Origin: Acidobacteriota bacterium
GTDB taxonomy: Bacteria > Acidobacteriota > Aminicenantia > Aminicenantales > Saccharicenantaceae
Direction: 5' to 3'
Assembly: GCA_028749115.1 (NCBI GenBank)
Contig: JAQURD010000002.1
Location: forward strand, 53,529 to 117,528
Length of the DNA: 64,000 nt
Within the stretch, counting starts at the first letter, position 1; each line of letters begins with the position of its first letter. The notes under the pieces are model-generated. The model was not told the origin of the DNA and searched no databases. It saw only the letters and a program-made list of their open reading frames with translations. Shown piece by piece: positions 1-8,588 of the stretch. Both the position numbers and the translations under genes were made by a program.

Positions 1-1004
1 GATGCATATGTGACCTCACTAACATCTCCGGTAGGATTATCAGGATTGGTATATCCTTCAACCCAGATCCAGCCGACCGGTGTTACATACCAGGTCGTTG
101 CCGTGTAATTGTCCATAGTATACTGGGCAAAATTAGCTTTCAAAACAGTTTTGCCATTGCCCCTTAGATCATAAATCAATCCAAGCCGGGGTGAAAAAGT
201 GTGCCATTTGAAGTTATTAACCGTTTCTTCGATGTCCATATCCCAGGTCAATTCAGGATATCCGATATATCCCAAATTACCCACATTGGGCACATCAGGA
301 TCTATCGAACCTTTTTGAGCGGGAGTAAAGTTCCAGTTATAGTCAAAACGCAGGCCAAGACTGACAGTGAGCCTTTTAGTGACACTCCAGGAATCATTCA
401 AGAAAAAGCCGATATTCATGGCCCGGGTTCTTTGCGAAAACCCGGCTGCCCAGGCAGCATAATAGGGAACGGGATTGCCAGCATCAAGGTAATGATACAG
501 ATAAAGCTGCACCAACCCGCCACTGTCCATGGGTCCAAAAACATTTACTAACCTCCGGGTGTTGTTGAAGTTAGATTGGATACCAAACTTGAGTTCATGG
601 CCTCCGGCCAGATTATCCAGGAACAAGGTCCCATCTGCATTGAGCTGGTATCTGTTTCTCTGATAAAGATCTTCAAATCCGGTTCCATTATAATTGGTAT
701 TGTTGTCCCATAACCAGTAAAGAGAGTTGCGTCCTTGTTCAGTGGTAGGAACCCACTCCCATTTATAAAATAGCGCTCCAACCTTGATGGTACTGAGAAA
801 ATTTGGACTCCAGGTATGGATCCAGTGGAGGCTTGGAACAATGATGGTCCGAGGGTCGTCCTGGACAGAATCCATATTATAGTATTGGTCTCCCCATTGC
901 GGTGTTTGATCCTGCTTCTGATAGCTCATAGCTGCTACAAATTTATCAGAAGCACTCGGTTGAAAAGTCAGTTTAAGATTTGGAAAAATTTGTTGTTTCT
1001 GTTT
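1..1004 (-). pseudogene. TonB-dependent receptor, C-terminal part; 5'-truncated and cut by the window edge
   Basis: The minus strand carries one long open frame that runs off the left edge. Its translation has the alternating aromatic/polar pattern of an outer-membrane beta-barrel, with segments such as FSPRLGLIYDLRG and LKFGIQSNFNNTR that are typical of TonB-dependent receptors with a carboxypeptidase-like N-terminus. Recognisable sequence starts near position 1004. Upstream the frame stays open only to 1034, with AT-rich, non-protein-like codons, and no plug domain, TonB box or signal peptide is found in any frame to 1335. An internal ATG at 929 is the first possible methionine start. I infer a deletion that removed the promoter, signal peptide and plug, leaving a gene that cannot make a working receptor. 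The barrel identity is fairly sure. Whether it is dead could change if the rest lies elsewhere. Confidence 0.7.
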
Positions 1005-1335
1005 TAATCTATTGCATTGGATTTTTATCCATTTTTATGGATTGCATCGACAGATTTATTCATTAATTTTGTTTAACGTTCTTTTTAATCTGAAATTATA
1101 AATATGTCTTTGAGTATTAAGGCGGTTTTCATAATTTGAAAGGAAAAACGAAAAAGTTCGGGAATTTTCGTCCAGATTGTTGACCTGGCAAGTAAGTATC
1201 TTTTCATCTTGATATTCTTACTAATGTGATTGGGCTAGTCACCCTGCATCTGAGCTGATTGACATGCCTGGCTATCTAAGCTAACTTTTTAGCTGTTTAT
1301 AAACTGTCTTGATACTGATTAAAGAGAGAAAAGAG
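1005..1335. other. AT-rich gene-free stretch next to the truncated receptor
   Basis: No coding frame is convincing here. There is a short hairpin, ACGAAAA at 1148-1154 against TTTTCGT at 1165-1171. The motif at 1165-1178 (TTTTCGTCCAGATT) resembles the terminal repeats of the decayed insertion sequence at 18102-19490. It may be a solitary IS end left where the receptor gene was truncated. The promoter of the downstream sugar kinase must also lie here, but I cannot point to clear -35 and -10 boxes. Confidence 0.4.
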
Positions 1336-2439
1336 ATGAAGCAGCCAGAGATAAAAGTCTCTTCTCCCGGCAGAATCTGTTTCTTCGGCGAACATCAGGA
1401 CTATTTAGGGCTTGAGGTCATAGCCGCCGCTATTAACCTCAGGATTTTTATTGAGGGCCGCGCTAGAGCTGATCGCTTTTTCTACATTGATCTACCTGAC
1501 ATAAATGAAAAAGACCGCTTCCTGCCTGAAAAAGAATTGCCATATCTAAAACCCAGGGATTATTTAAGAAGCTCAGTTAATGTTTTGCTTCGCCTTGGCT
1601 ACTACTTTGACTGCGGCTGGGATGTCCGCTTGACAGGTCAAATTCCGATTAGCGCCGGTGTTTCCAGCTCATCGGCGATGGTGGTCGCCTGGATAAAATT
1701 TTTGCTGGAAGCCTCAAGATGTTCCAGCCTGGCATCTACTCCTGAAAAGGTAGCTGAACTCGCCCACCAGGCTGAAGTGCTTGAATTTAATGAGCCGGGC
1801 GGGCAGATGGATCATCTTACCTCCGCCAGAGGCGGCCTGGCCTGGATCAGATTTAGCCCGGAATTGAATTTGACTGATCTTCAGACTCCCCCGGGTAATT
1901 TTGTCCTGGGGGATTCTCAAGTGAAAAAAAATACAACCAGCATCCTGAGTTCGGTTCGGGAGAGAGTCATAAAAGGCCTGGAATTACTCAGACTGGATAA
2001 TCCACTTTTTGACTTAAAAAATGTAACCGAAAGCGAAATTAGATCCCTTCTGAAAAAACTCCCCCCGGAAATCAGACAACCTCTCCTGGGGGCAGTCATA
2101 AACAGAGAGCTAACCAGAGAAGGATTAAAAGTCCTGACAGCCAGCTCCTTTGATGAGAACTGCTTTGGCCGCCTGCTGCTGGAAGAACAGGAAGTTCTAA
2201 GAGACCTGCTGGGGGTATCTACTCCTAAAATTGAACTGATGCTTCAAGCTGCCCTCAAGCATGGGGCCTTGGGCGGAAAGATCAATGGTTCTGGCGGCGG
2301 AGGTTGCATGTTTGCTTATATCCCGGATAAACCAGAAAGAATGGCCAGAGCCATGGAAGAGGCTGGCGGAAAATCTTATCTGGTAACTGTTGACTCGGGC
2401 CTGAGTGTAGAAAATAATTTTTCTAAAGGCAAAAAATAG
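1336..2439 (+). CDS. GHMP-family sugar kinase, galactokinase-like
   Basis: This is a cytoplasmic ATP-dependent small-molecule kinase of the GHMP superfamily. Three signatures are visible. The galactokinase-like N-terminal motif GRICFFGEHQDYLG lies at about residues 12-25, where the usual GEHTDY has Q for T. The phosphate-binding loop PISAGVSSSSA follows, and the C-terminal glycine loop is GKINGSGGGGC. The length (367 aa) is normal for galactokinase. I chose ATG 1336, preceded by a purine-rich AGAGAGAAAAG, over an upstream TTG at 1309. The sugar is uncertain: the altered substrate-side motif leaves room for a relative such as a uronate or arabinose kinase. It sits alone between the truncated receptor and efp, so context does not reveal the substrate. 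Confidence 0.75.
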   Translation: MKQPEIKVSSPGRICFFGEHQDYLGLEVIAAAINLRIFIEGRARADRFFYIDLPDINEKDRFLPEKELPYLKPRDYLRSSVNVLLRLGYYFDCGWDVRLTGQIPISAGVSSSSAMVVAWIKFLLEASRCSSLASTPEKVAELAHQAEVLEFNEPGGQMDHLTSARGGLAWIRFSPELNLTDLQTPPGNFVLGDSQVKKNTTSILSSVRERVIKGLELLRLDNPLFDLKNVTESEIRSLLKKLPPEIRQPLLGAVINRELTREGLKVLTASSFDENCFGRLLLEEQEVLRDLLGVSTPKIELMLQAALKHGALGGKINGSGGGGCMFAYIPDKPERMARAMEEAGGKSYLVTVDSGLSVENNFSKGKK

Positions 2440-2545
2440 ACAAAAAACTTTTTTATTGTAAAATAAAAGGCTGATTCTAATTAATAAAAAAAGATGAAAG
2501 TTCGGGATTAAGGATGTTGGATGTTCTTGATTCTGAGGAGGACGG

Positions 2546-3112
2546 ATGCTTGATGCTACCAAAATAAGAAGAGGAATGATTATTAAACTCAATGACGGAC
2601 TATACCGGGTGATGGATTGCCAGTTGGTTACTCCGGGCCGCTGGAAGGCCATGATGCAAACTAAATTGAGAAACATCAAGGACGGCTCACAGTTAGAATA
2701 CCGGTTTCGCTCTGATGACCGGGTGGAGCAAGCTTATCTGGAAGAAGTTGAGATGGTCTTCTTATACAGGAGCGGAGATGAGTTCTATTTCATGAACCTC
2801 CAGACATATGAGCAGATCAAACTGGAGGCCGAGGCAGTAGGCGACAGTGCTAATTACTTGATGCCTGAGCTGGTCATAACTATTGAAACCTACGAAGGGC
2901 AACCAGTGGGTATAAAACTTCCCAATACGGTCAACCTGACAGTGGTTGAAACCGAGCCAATGCTAAAAGGAGCGACTCAAAGTGCCAGTTCCAAGCCAGC
3001 CAAACTTGAGACTGGCCTTATTATCCAGGTTCCCCAGTTTATAAAAGAAGGGGATGTGATCAAAATTGATACCAGAGAAGATAAATACCTGGAAAGAGTT
3101 AAGGCTAAGTGA
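2546..3112 (+). CDS. efp: Elongation factor P with Arg at the modification site
   Basis: Elongation factor P binds between the P and E sites of the ribosome and rescues stalling at consecutive prolines. The 188-aa length and three-domain order match the family: a KOW-like N-domain (residues 1-62), the central OB domain with FMNLQTYEQI, and the C-terminal OB domain with LPNTVNLTVVETEP. A strong GAGGAGG ribosome site precedes the ATG. The tip of the loop in domain I reads TPGRWKA, so the residue that is Lys34 in E. coli EF-P is Arg32 here. Pseudomonas EF-P also has Arg32, rhamnosylated by EarP. No epmA, epmB or earP gene is seen in this window. Confidence 0.95.
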   Translation: MLDATKIRRGMIIKLNDGLYRVMDCQLVTPGRWKAMMQTKLRNIKDGSQLEYRFRSDDRVEQAYLEEVEMVFLYRSGDEFYFMNLQTYEQIKLEAEAVGDSANYLMPELVITIETYEGQPVGIKLPNTVNLTVVETEPMLKGATQSASSKPAKLETGLIIQVPQFIKEGDVIKIDTREDKYLERVKAK

Positions 3113-3157
3113 CTCTTCCCAGAGAAGAAAGCTTATAAGCTGATTCTAGGCTTCAGT

Positions 3158-5347
3158 TCAAAAGTTATACTGATAAACCCCGATGTTGCCGAAACTGTCT
3201 TTTACCCTGACCACCAGCAGATTATCCGCACCCGTTTTTAAGCCTAAAGTGAATTTAAAACTCTCTCTGGTTGAATCGCACAGGCCGTCGGTCGGGAAGA
3301 CGATTTGCCAGTCGTCAGGTTTGACCAGATATTTAACTTCTTCAATATATGAATATTTATCTTCAGCGACAAATGAAACCTCAAGACCACGGCCGGCTTT
3401 AACTGCCAAAAAATCCTTAACTTCTGGTAAAGAATTATCAACAACAAGTGGAGACGAAATCTTTTCGGCCTTTTTCTCAGTACCAGAGGGATTGGCTGGC
3501 AAATCAGAAGCTTCAACCTTGATCAGATAAGTTCCATCGGGATAATTTCTGGTGTCAAAAGAGAAAACCTTACCGGTTAATCCGGCCTCCATCAGCCGCC
3601 AGTTTTGATCCTTTTCCGCCCGGATATAGACTTTGAAACTCAGTTCATCATCGTTACCATCACTGGCTTCCCAGGTGATAGTTCTAAAACCCTGGTGCTC
3701 TGATTTTTTAGGGATCAAGGGGAGACCGCTTTTTTCTTTTTTGACGGCACCTTCATAAGAAGCCTTTTCAAGTCCAAGTATTTCTTCCTCCTGTCCAGGC
3801 AGCTTGAGGTAAACCTCATTGGCCGGGAGAATCTCAACCTGATCAACCACTGGTGCTAAATTAAGCTGCTGGTAGAAGACGAGAATTTTCTGAACAGAAG
3901 GAAATCTTTGTCCCGCCTGACCTTTTAAACTTACCCTAAGCTGAAGATATCGCCCAGCCGGGCTCAGTATTTTTTCATCCGGACGGGCATAGGGCGGTGA
4001 CCAGTCACTCCAGGTATCATCAGGCTCGGCCGTGTTGCCACTTCTTGACTGGATCTGAACAGTCGCACCAGCCGGCAAATCAGCTCCCCAGCTTATTCTT
4101 CCCCAGTTGGCAGCTCCTCCCGCCTGAAGCACAGAACTGAGATAGCTACCAGAAAAACTGCCCTCAGGCAAAAGAATCCCCAGAAAAGCGGGATTATTAC
4201 CAAGAAGATAAAATTTATTGTTTAATTGGTAAAGGCCATAAATTTGCTCGGGGGTTTCCTGGCTTAAAAGCTCATAATCCCCTTTTTTATTTACAGCGTA
4301 GAGCCTGCCCTGGTTGCCGGTGGCAAAAATTATCCGCTCCCGGCTTTTATCAAAAATCAAACTGAAAGGCATTTCTTCGCTGGAGCTCCAGAGCCTACGG
4401 CTCAAGCCGTCGGTTAAGACCTGGAAAATTGCTCCAGACACCCGCTCGGACTTAGCCACCGGAGTCACGCTTGAATCTGAGCTTGATTCCATGGTCTCCG
4501 GCTTACCGGCCATAACCACTATCGAGACATCTGTCTCAGTTTTCATCTGAGAAGAAGCCGTGGCAGTCCTGACTGATGACCCGGGCTTTGACAGTTGACC
4601 TGAGGTTGTAAGATAGATATTCCCTTCCGGGTCAAGATCAATTGACCTGATTTCTTCGTAAGGAGATTCAAAAAGGACACTTTTTTTACCACCAGAAATC
4701 TTATAGAGAAGCCCACGGCCCCCGCTTCCAGCCAGGATATCTCCATTTGAAGTCAATCTTAAACACAGAACATGATTATCGATAGTCTTAAAGATTTGCC
4801 TGCCTTCACCCGCCGGGCTAATTTCATAAATGCCAGCCTTTACGCCCACAGCCGCCAGGAGATTTCCCTTATTGCTAAATTTCATATCCCAGATATATTT
4901 TTCCTGAGGGTTGAAAAACTCTTCCCCTTTTCCCTGAGCAGTAATTTTATATATTTTCCCATTAGGTGAAGTGCCGGCCATAAGATTCCCTTTTTGATCG
5001 ACAGCCAGACAGGTTACATCCGCTTCGGCCGCTTGATAAAAGAGTTCTGCCTGACGATTTTCACTCAATCGGTAAATTCGCCCGTTGTGCCCGGTTCCTA
5101 AATAGATAACCCCTCCGGGTCCAAAGGCAGCAGACAGATAAAACTCTTCAGGTGGCAATTCCATCTTCTCCACTTTCGGACCGATTGATAAGACACCTTC
5201 TGAGGATAAAGTCGCTCCAGAAAACTTACCTTTTAAAAAGTCTTCTTTCGACCTGATTTCCCACTTTCTGGGCGTTACCGCCTGAAGCTGGCTGACAATT
5301 AAAAGGACAGTTATTAAATTCAAGGTGAAGTTTATTGTTTTTCTCAT
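3158..5347 (-). CDS. Exported beta-propeller-like protein of unknown function
   Basis: The 729-aa product begins with a signal peptide (MRKT, then a hydrophobic run ending LQA). Residues of about 60-390 contain repeats of the type GTGHNGRIYRL, GTSPNGKIYKI and GSGGRGLLYKI. Each has a small strand motif with G-x-(I/L)-Y-x-(I/L), as in NHL/two-component-regulator-type propeller blades. The C-terminal half looks like beta-sandwich domains (TITWEASDGNDDELSF; RLMEAGLTGKVFSFDTRNYPDGTYLIKVEASD), of the kind that bind carbohydrate or protein. It lies 16 bp behind the S55 peptidase gene on the same strand and is probably co-transcribed, so it may be a periplasmic or surface partner of that enzyme. I do not recognise a named family and give no enzyme activity. 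Confidence 0.7.
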   Translation of the reverse strand: MRKTINFTLNLITVLLIVSQLQAVTPRKWEIRSKEDFLKGKFSGATLSSEGVLSIGPKVEKMELPPEEFYLSAAFGPGGVIYLGTGHNGRIYRLSENRQAELFYQAAEADVTCLAVDQKGNLMAGTSPNGKIYKITAQGKGEEFFNPQEKYIWDMKFSNKGNLLAAVGVKAGIYEISPAGEGRQIFKTIDNHVLCLRLTSNGDILAGSGGRGLLYKISGGKKSVLFESPYEEIRSIDLDPEGNIYLTTSGQLSKPGSSVRTATASSQMKTETDVSIVVMAGKPETMESSSDSSVTPVAKSERVSGAIFQVLTDGLSRRLWSSSEEMPFSLIFDKSRERIIFATGNQGRLYAVNKKGDYELLSQETPEQIYGLYQLNNKFYLLGNNPAFLGILLPEGSFSGSYLSSVLQAGGAANWGRISWGADLPAGATVQIQSRSGNTAEPDDTWSDWSPPYARPDEKILSPAGRYLQLRVSLKGQAGQRFPSVQKILVFYQQLNLAPVVDQVEILPANEVYLKLPGQEEEILGLEKASYEGAVKKEKSGLPLIPKKSEHQGFRTITWEASDGNDDELSFKVYIRAEKDQNWRLMEAGLTGKVFSFDTRNYPDGTYLIKVEASDLPANPSGTEKKAEKISSPLVVDNSLPEVKDFLAVKAGRGLEVSFVAEDKYSYIEEVKYLVKPDDWQIVFPTDGLCDSTRESFKFTLGLKTGADNLLVVRVKDSFGNIGVYQYNF

Positions 5348-5363
5348 CTAAGGTCTTCCCTCT

Positions 5364-7214
5364 TTATTTTTTTATTTTAATTGGGATGCTAATCGCACCC
5401 TTAAAAACATAAGGGACAGGTAACTGATATTCACTCAGAGTCGAGCGGCTGATTTCTGTCAAATTAGCTGTCGCCGCCCTGGGGGAAGTCAACATAGCCT
5501 TGTAGCCAGGAGGCAAATCCGGCCACTCTTCACCCTTAAGAAATATACCTAGCCCTGAAACGAGCAGCTTAAAATAAATTCTGTTATTTTTTCTCAAATT
5601 ACTAAGTATCCTGAGCAACTGGTCAAAGCTCCGTGGCCTGAAATCCTGAATCCGGTAAAGGTTTTTCTCCAATTGCTGCATGTAAGCCGCATCACCTACT
5701 ACTAACTCAAGCTCAGAGCCTGCCGGCAGCGGAGGCGCGACAAATTCAACTTCTTCTGTCTTGGTTTCATTCTTAAAAGTCCGGAAATAAATCCTGGCCG
5801 TAATTACCTCTCCTGGCTGGGCAGTATATTTATCCAGCAAGACTTTTTCCAGGCTGGCCTGTCTTAGTTCCTCCACCGCTCTGATTTTGAGATCAATCTG
5901 AGAAATTTTGACTGGTTGAAACTCATTGTTGTTCAAAAGATAAGAAACCGCTGCTACGATAGCCGACAGGCTGGTAGCCGGATTGTCGGCATTTCCGCTG
6001 AATAGATCCTCTAAATGAACTATCTGCCCGCGATCAAGAACGATAGTTGCTTCAAAATCAAGCGACAGGTTGCCATAGGATCTCTCTTCAGCATTGATTA
6101 TGGTGGCCAGACCGACATTGAGCAGGGCTGGAGTTAATATGGGATCATTTACTACTTTTATTTTGAACTGTTTCTTACTGGCCAGATTATCCTGGATTTC
6201 AACATTGACCGGAACATAACGCGGGAACTTTCCGATTTCTCCCAGAACCCCATTTGTCCGGTCCTGAGAAAAGCGTCCAATCAGCTCGCCAGTGGCGGCC
6301 AGTTTAAAAGAACTTTGCAGGCTCGGAACAATGGTCAGAATCTCCGCTCTCGTCAGGCCATAGTCAACCTTCCCGAGGTTATAAAAGGGATGGCCAAAAG
6401 CCACGATTTTTTCCCCATCAACATAGGTCACAGTTCCCACTGCTGTCAGGTCAAGATCTCCGCCCATCAACTGGATGCCAACCGCCTCACCTTCAGCCAG
6501 AGACGCAGAAGAAGGGACATTTAAATTTAAAGTCTGGGTGGAAGCCATTCTGGCCCCCAGCACTGGCTGGAAATTGTCCCGGCTGAAAACCGATTTGTAA
6601 TCATTAAAAGACCGGGCCGAAAAGCCAGAAAAGACCACCGGAATTTTAATTGGAATCAAAGCCTGGTCAGGCGAGATTGATGACGGCTGATTCTGGCTCC
6701 ACTCTAAGTAGTTTTTCCCGAGTTCCTGCATGGTGGGAAAAATCTTTAACCAGCTAAAGTCAGGATTCTTTCCGGAACGGGCCAAAACATATTTCCCGGG
6801 AATAGCTAACATGTCTTCAATCGGCGTTATACCAGCGATAGGCTCTCTAGAAAAAGAATAACTAAAGGAAACAGAGCCAATAATCTTGCCGTCAATATAA
6901 ACCGGACTGCCACTCATGCCGGCTATTACCCCGGTGTTCTCAAGGTTCTGGCCGGAAAGCCTGGCCAGAATCCAGTTCTGTTTTGGCTGAACGTTTTCAA
7001 GAATTCCAAGGATTTCTACGTTGAATTCCTGAATTTTATGGCCAGCAAAAACACTCTTGCCTATACCTTTCATTCCTGGTTTAACCTGGGAAAGCGGCAT
7101 GATCACCGGTCCAGCCTGAGCTGGCCCGGACAGCCAGAAACTCAATAAAATAGTAAAAATAAATAAGAAGGAAACAGGATATTTCCCTTTCCTCATCTGG
7201 TTTGAACTGAACAT
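5364..7214 (-). CDS. SpoIVB peptidase S55 domain protein, exported
   Basis: This is a predicted serine peptidase of family S55, whose best-known member is SpoIVB of Bacillus. After an N-terminal hydrophobic segment (residues about 13-34) comes the family's opening motif LSQVKPGMKGIGKSVFAG. The active-site block GMSGSPVYIDGK follows at residues 99-110. FGHPFYNLG near residue 275 is another hallmark. The protein is 616 aa, longer than SpoIVB, with a long extra C-terminal region. No sporulation gene is nearby, so the role is probably in envelope signalling or protein processing, as for S55 proteins of non-sporulating bacteria. Two starts are possible (7214 or an in-frame ATG at 7196); neither has a strong ribosome site. 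It is the first gene of a pair with the propeller protein. Confidence 0.82.
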   Translation of the reverse strand: MFSSNQMRKGKYPVSFLFIFTILLSFWLSGPAQAGPVIMPLSQVKPGMKGIGKSVFAGHKIQEFNVEILGILENVQPKQNWILARLSGQNLENTGVIAGMSGSPVYIDGKIIGSVSFSYSFSREPIAGITPIEDMLAIPGKYVLARSGKNPDFSWLKIFPTMQELGKNYLEWSQNQPSSISPDQALIPIKIPVVFSGFSARSFNDYKSVFSRDNFQPVLGARMASTQTLNLNVPSSASLAEGEAVGIQLMGGDLDLTAVGTVTYVDGEKIVAFGHPFYNLGKVDYGLTRAEILTIVPSLQSSFKLAATGELIGRFSQDRTNGVLGEIGKFPRYVPVNVEIQDNLASKKQFKIKVVNDPILTPALLNVGLATIINAEERSYGNLSLDFEATIVLDRGQIVHLEDLFSGNADNPATSLSAIVAAVSYLLNNNEFQPVKISQIDLKIRAVEELRQASLEKVLLDKYTAQPGEVITARIYFRTFKNETKTEEVEFVAPPLPAGSELELVVGDAAYMQQLEKNLYRIQDFRPRSFDQLLRILSNLRKNNRIYFKLLVSGLGIFLKGEEWPDLPPGYKAMLTSPRAATANLTEISRSTLSEYQLPVPYVFKGAISIPIKIKK

Positions 7215-7255
7215 CTCAATGGTACCTTTTTATTTTATTACAATGAAGACAGAGA

Positions 7256-8440
7256 TCAGTGGATCAGTCCCAGAGACCGGCCGGCCTTCTCGAAGGCAGC
7301 CAGAACCTGATAAAGTTCTTCATCTGTATGATTGGCTGAATAACTCGTTCTGACCAGAGCCTGTCCCTGAGGGACCGCTGGATAGATGACCGGAGTGGTA
7401 AAAATTCCTTCCTCTCTTATACTCTTCCACAGAGCGAAACACAGGTCATCGTCACCAATATGAATCGGAATGATAGGCGTCTGACTCGTGCCTGTATTAT
7501 AACCCATCTTCTGGAAACTCTCCCTCATAAAACTGGTAATCTGCCACAGCCTTTCCCTTCTTTCTGGTTCGGTTTCGATAATCTCGAGAGCAGCCAGGAC
7601 GGCGGCCACCGAAGCAGGCGTGGCGGCTGCGCTGAAGATCAAAGAACGGGCAAAATGCTTTATATAATTAATTACTTTTTTTTCACCGACGACAAACCCG
7701 CCAATAGAAACAAGAGATTTACTGAAGGTTCCCATGATGAGATCAACCTCTTTTTCTAAGCCAAAGTGTTCGGCTGTCCCCCGTCCATGCTCACCCAAGA
7801 CTCCAACGCCATGGGCTTCGTCAACCATGACTCTGGAACCATATTTTTTGGCCAGTTTGATTATGCCGGGGAGATCAGCAATATCACCTTCCATACTGAA
7901 GACGCCATCAACTACTATCATTTTACCTTTATCGGGCGAAATTTCTGACAGCACTCTTTCCAGGTCTTTCATATCATTATGTTTGAATTTTTTGACTTCA
8001 GCAAAAGACAGGCGGCAAGCATCAACAATGCTGGCATGGTCCATTCTGTCGGTGATCACATAATCATTTTTCCCGGCGACTGAGGAAATAATCCCCAGAT
8101 TGGTCTGATAACCGGTAGAAAAACTCAGGGCGGCCTCTTTGTTCATGAATCTGGCCAGCCGGTCTTCGAGCTGTTCATGCAGGTCAATTGTCCCCGTAAG
8201 AAATCTTGAACCGCAGGTAGCCACCCCATAGCGATCAATAGCCTCTTTAGCTGCCTTTTTTACTTTCGGGTGATCAATCAACCCCAGGTAATTGTTTGAC
8301 CCGATTAGGATCATTTCCCGGCCATGAACCTTAACCTTGTTTCCTATGGCTTCAGAAATGGGGGTAAAATAAGGATAGTTACCAGTTGCCATCACCTCTT
8401 CTGCCCGGCTAAACTCATGACATTTTTCAAAAATGTCCAT
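7256..8440 (-). CDS. Alpha-oxoamine synthase, serine palmitoyltransferase-like
   Basis: This is a PLP enzyme that condenses an amino acid with an acyl-thioester, from the family of Kbl, BioF, HemA and SPT. Visible residues are SNNYLGL (49-54), the cofactor-stacking histidine in DHAS (His135), DEAHGVG (Asp207, His210) and the Schiff-base lysine in GTFSKS (Lys241). The lysine context GTFSKSLVSIGGF is closer to what I know of bacterial serine palmitoyltransferases than to Kbl (GTLGKAL) or BioF. The 394-aa length is normal. GGAGG precedes the ATG. The divergent neighbour is an extended SDR, and bacterial ceramide pathways use an SDR of this type, which supports a sphingolipid role. No threonine dehydrogenase or biotin gene is nearby. 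Family call is firm; substrate is inference. Confidence 0.85.
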   Translation of the reverse strand: MDIFEKCHEFSRAEEVMATGNYPYFTPISEAIGNKVKVHGREMILIGSNNYLGLIDHPKVKKAAKEAIDRYGVATCGSRFLTGTIDLHEQLEDRLARFMNKEAALSFSTGYQTNLGIISSVAGKNDYVITDRMDHASIVDACRLSFAEVKKFKHNDMKDLERVLSEISPDKGKMIVVDGVFSMEGDIADLPGIIKLAKKYGSRVMVDEAHGVGVLGEHGRGTAEHFGLEKEVDLIMGTFSKSLVSIGGFVVGEKKVINYIKHFARSLIFSAAATPASVAAVLAALEIIETEPERRERLWQITSFMRESFQKMGYNTGTSQTPIIPIHIGDDDLCFALWKSIREEGIFTTPVIYPAVPQGQALVRTSYSANHTDEELYQVLAAFEKAGRSLGLIH

Positions 8441-8588
8441 TCTTTTCCTCCTCTATCTTTTCATTTATGCCTTGCATCATTATACCTTCTTTTTTCCCGC
8501 CTGTCTGGCAGCTTTACTTTTTACCTTTTTGAGCAATTTTTTTCAAGAAAAATTGACCACCAGGGACAATTTAGTCTAAAATCAACCT

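Noticed and set aside
548-841. 97-codon minus-strand frame in the receptor region
   Set aside because: It is out of frame with the clear TonB-receptor barrel on the same strand and has no protein-like pattern.
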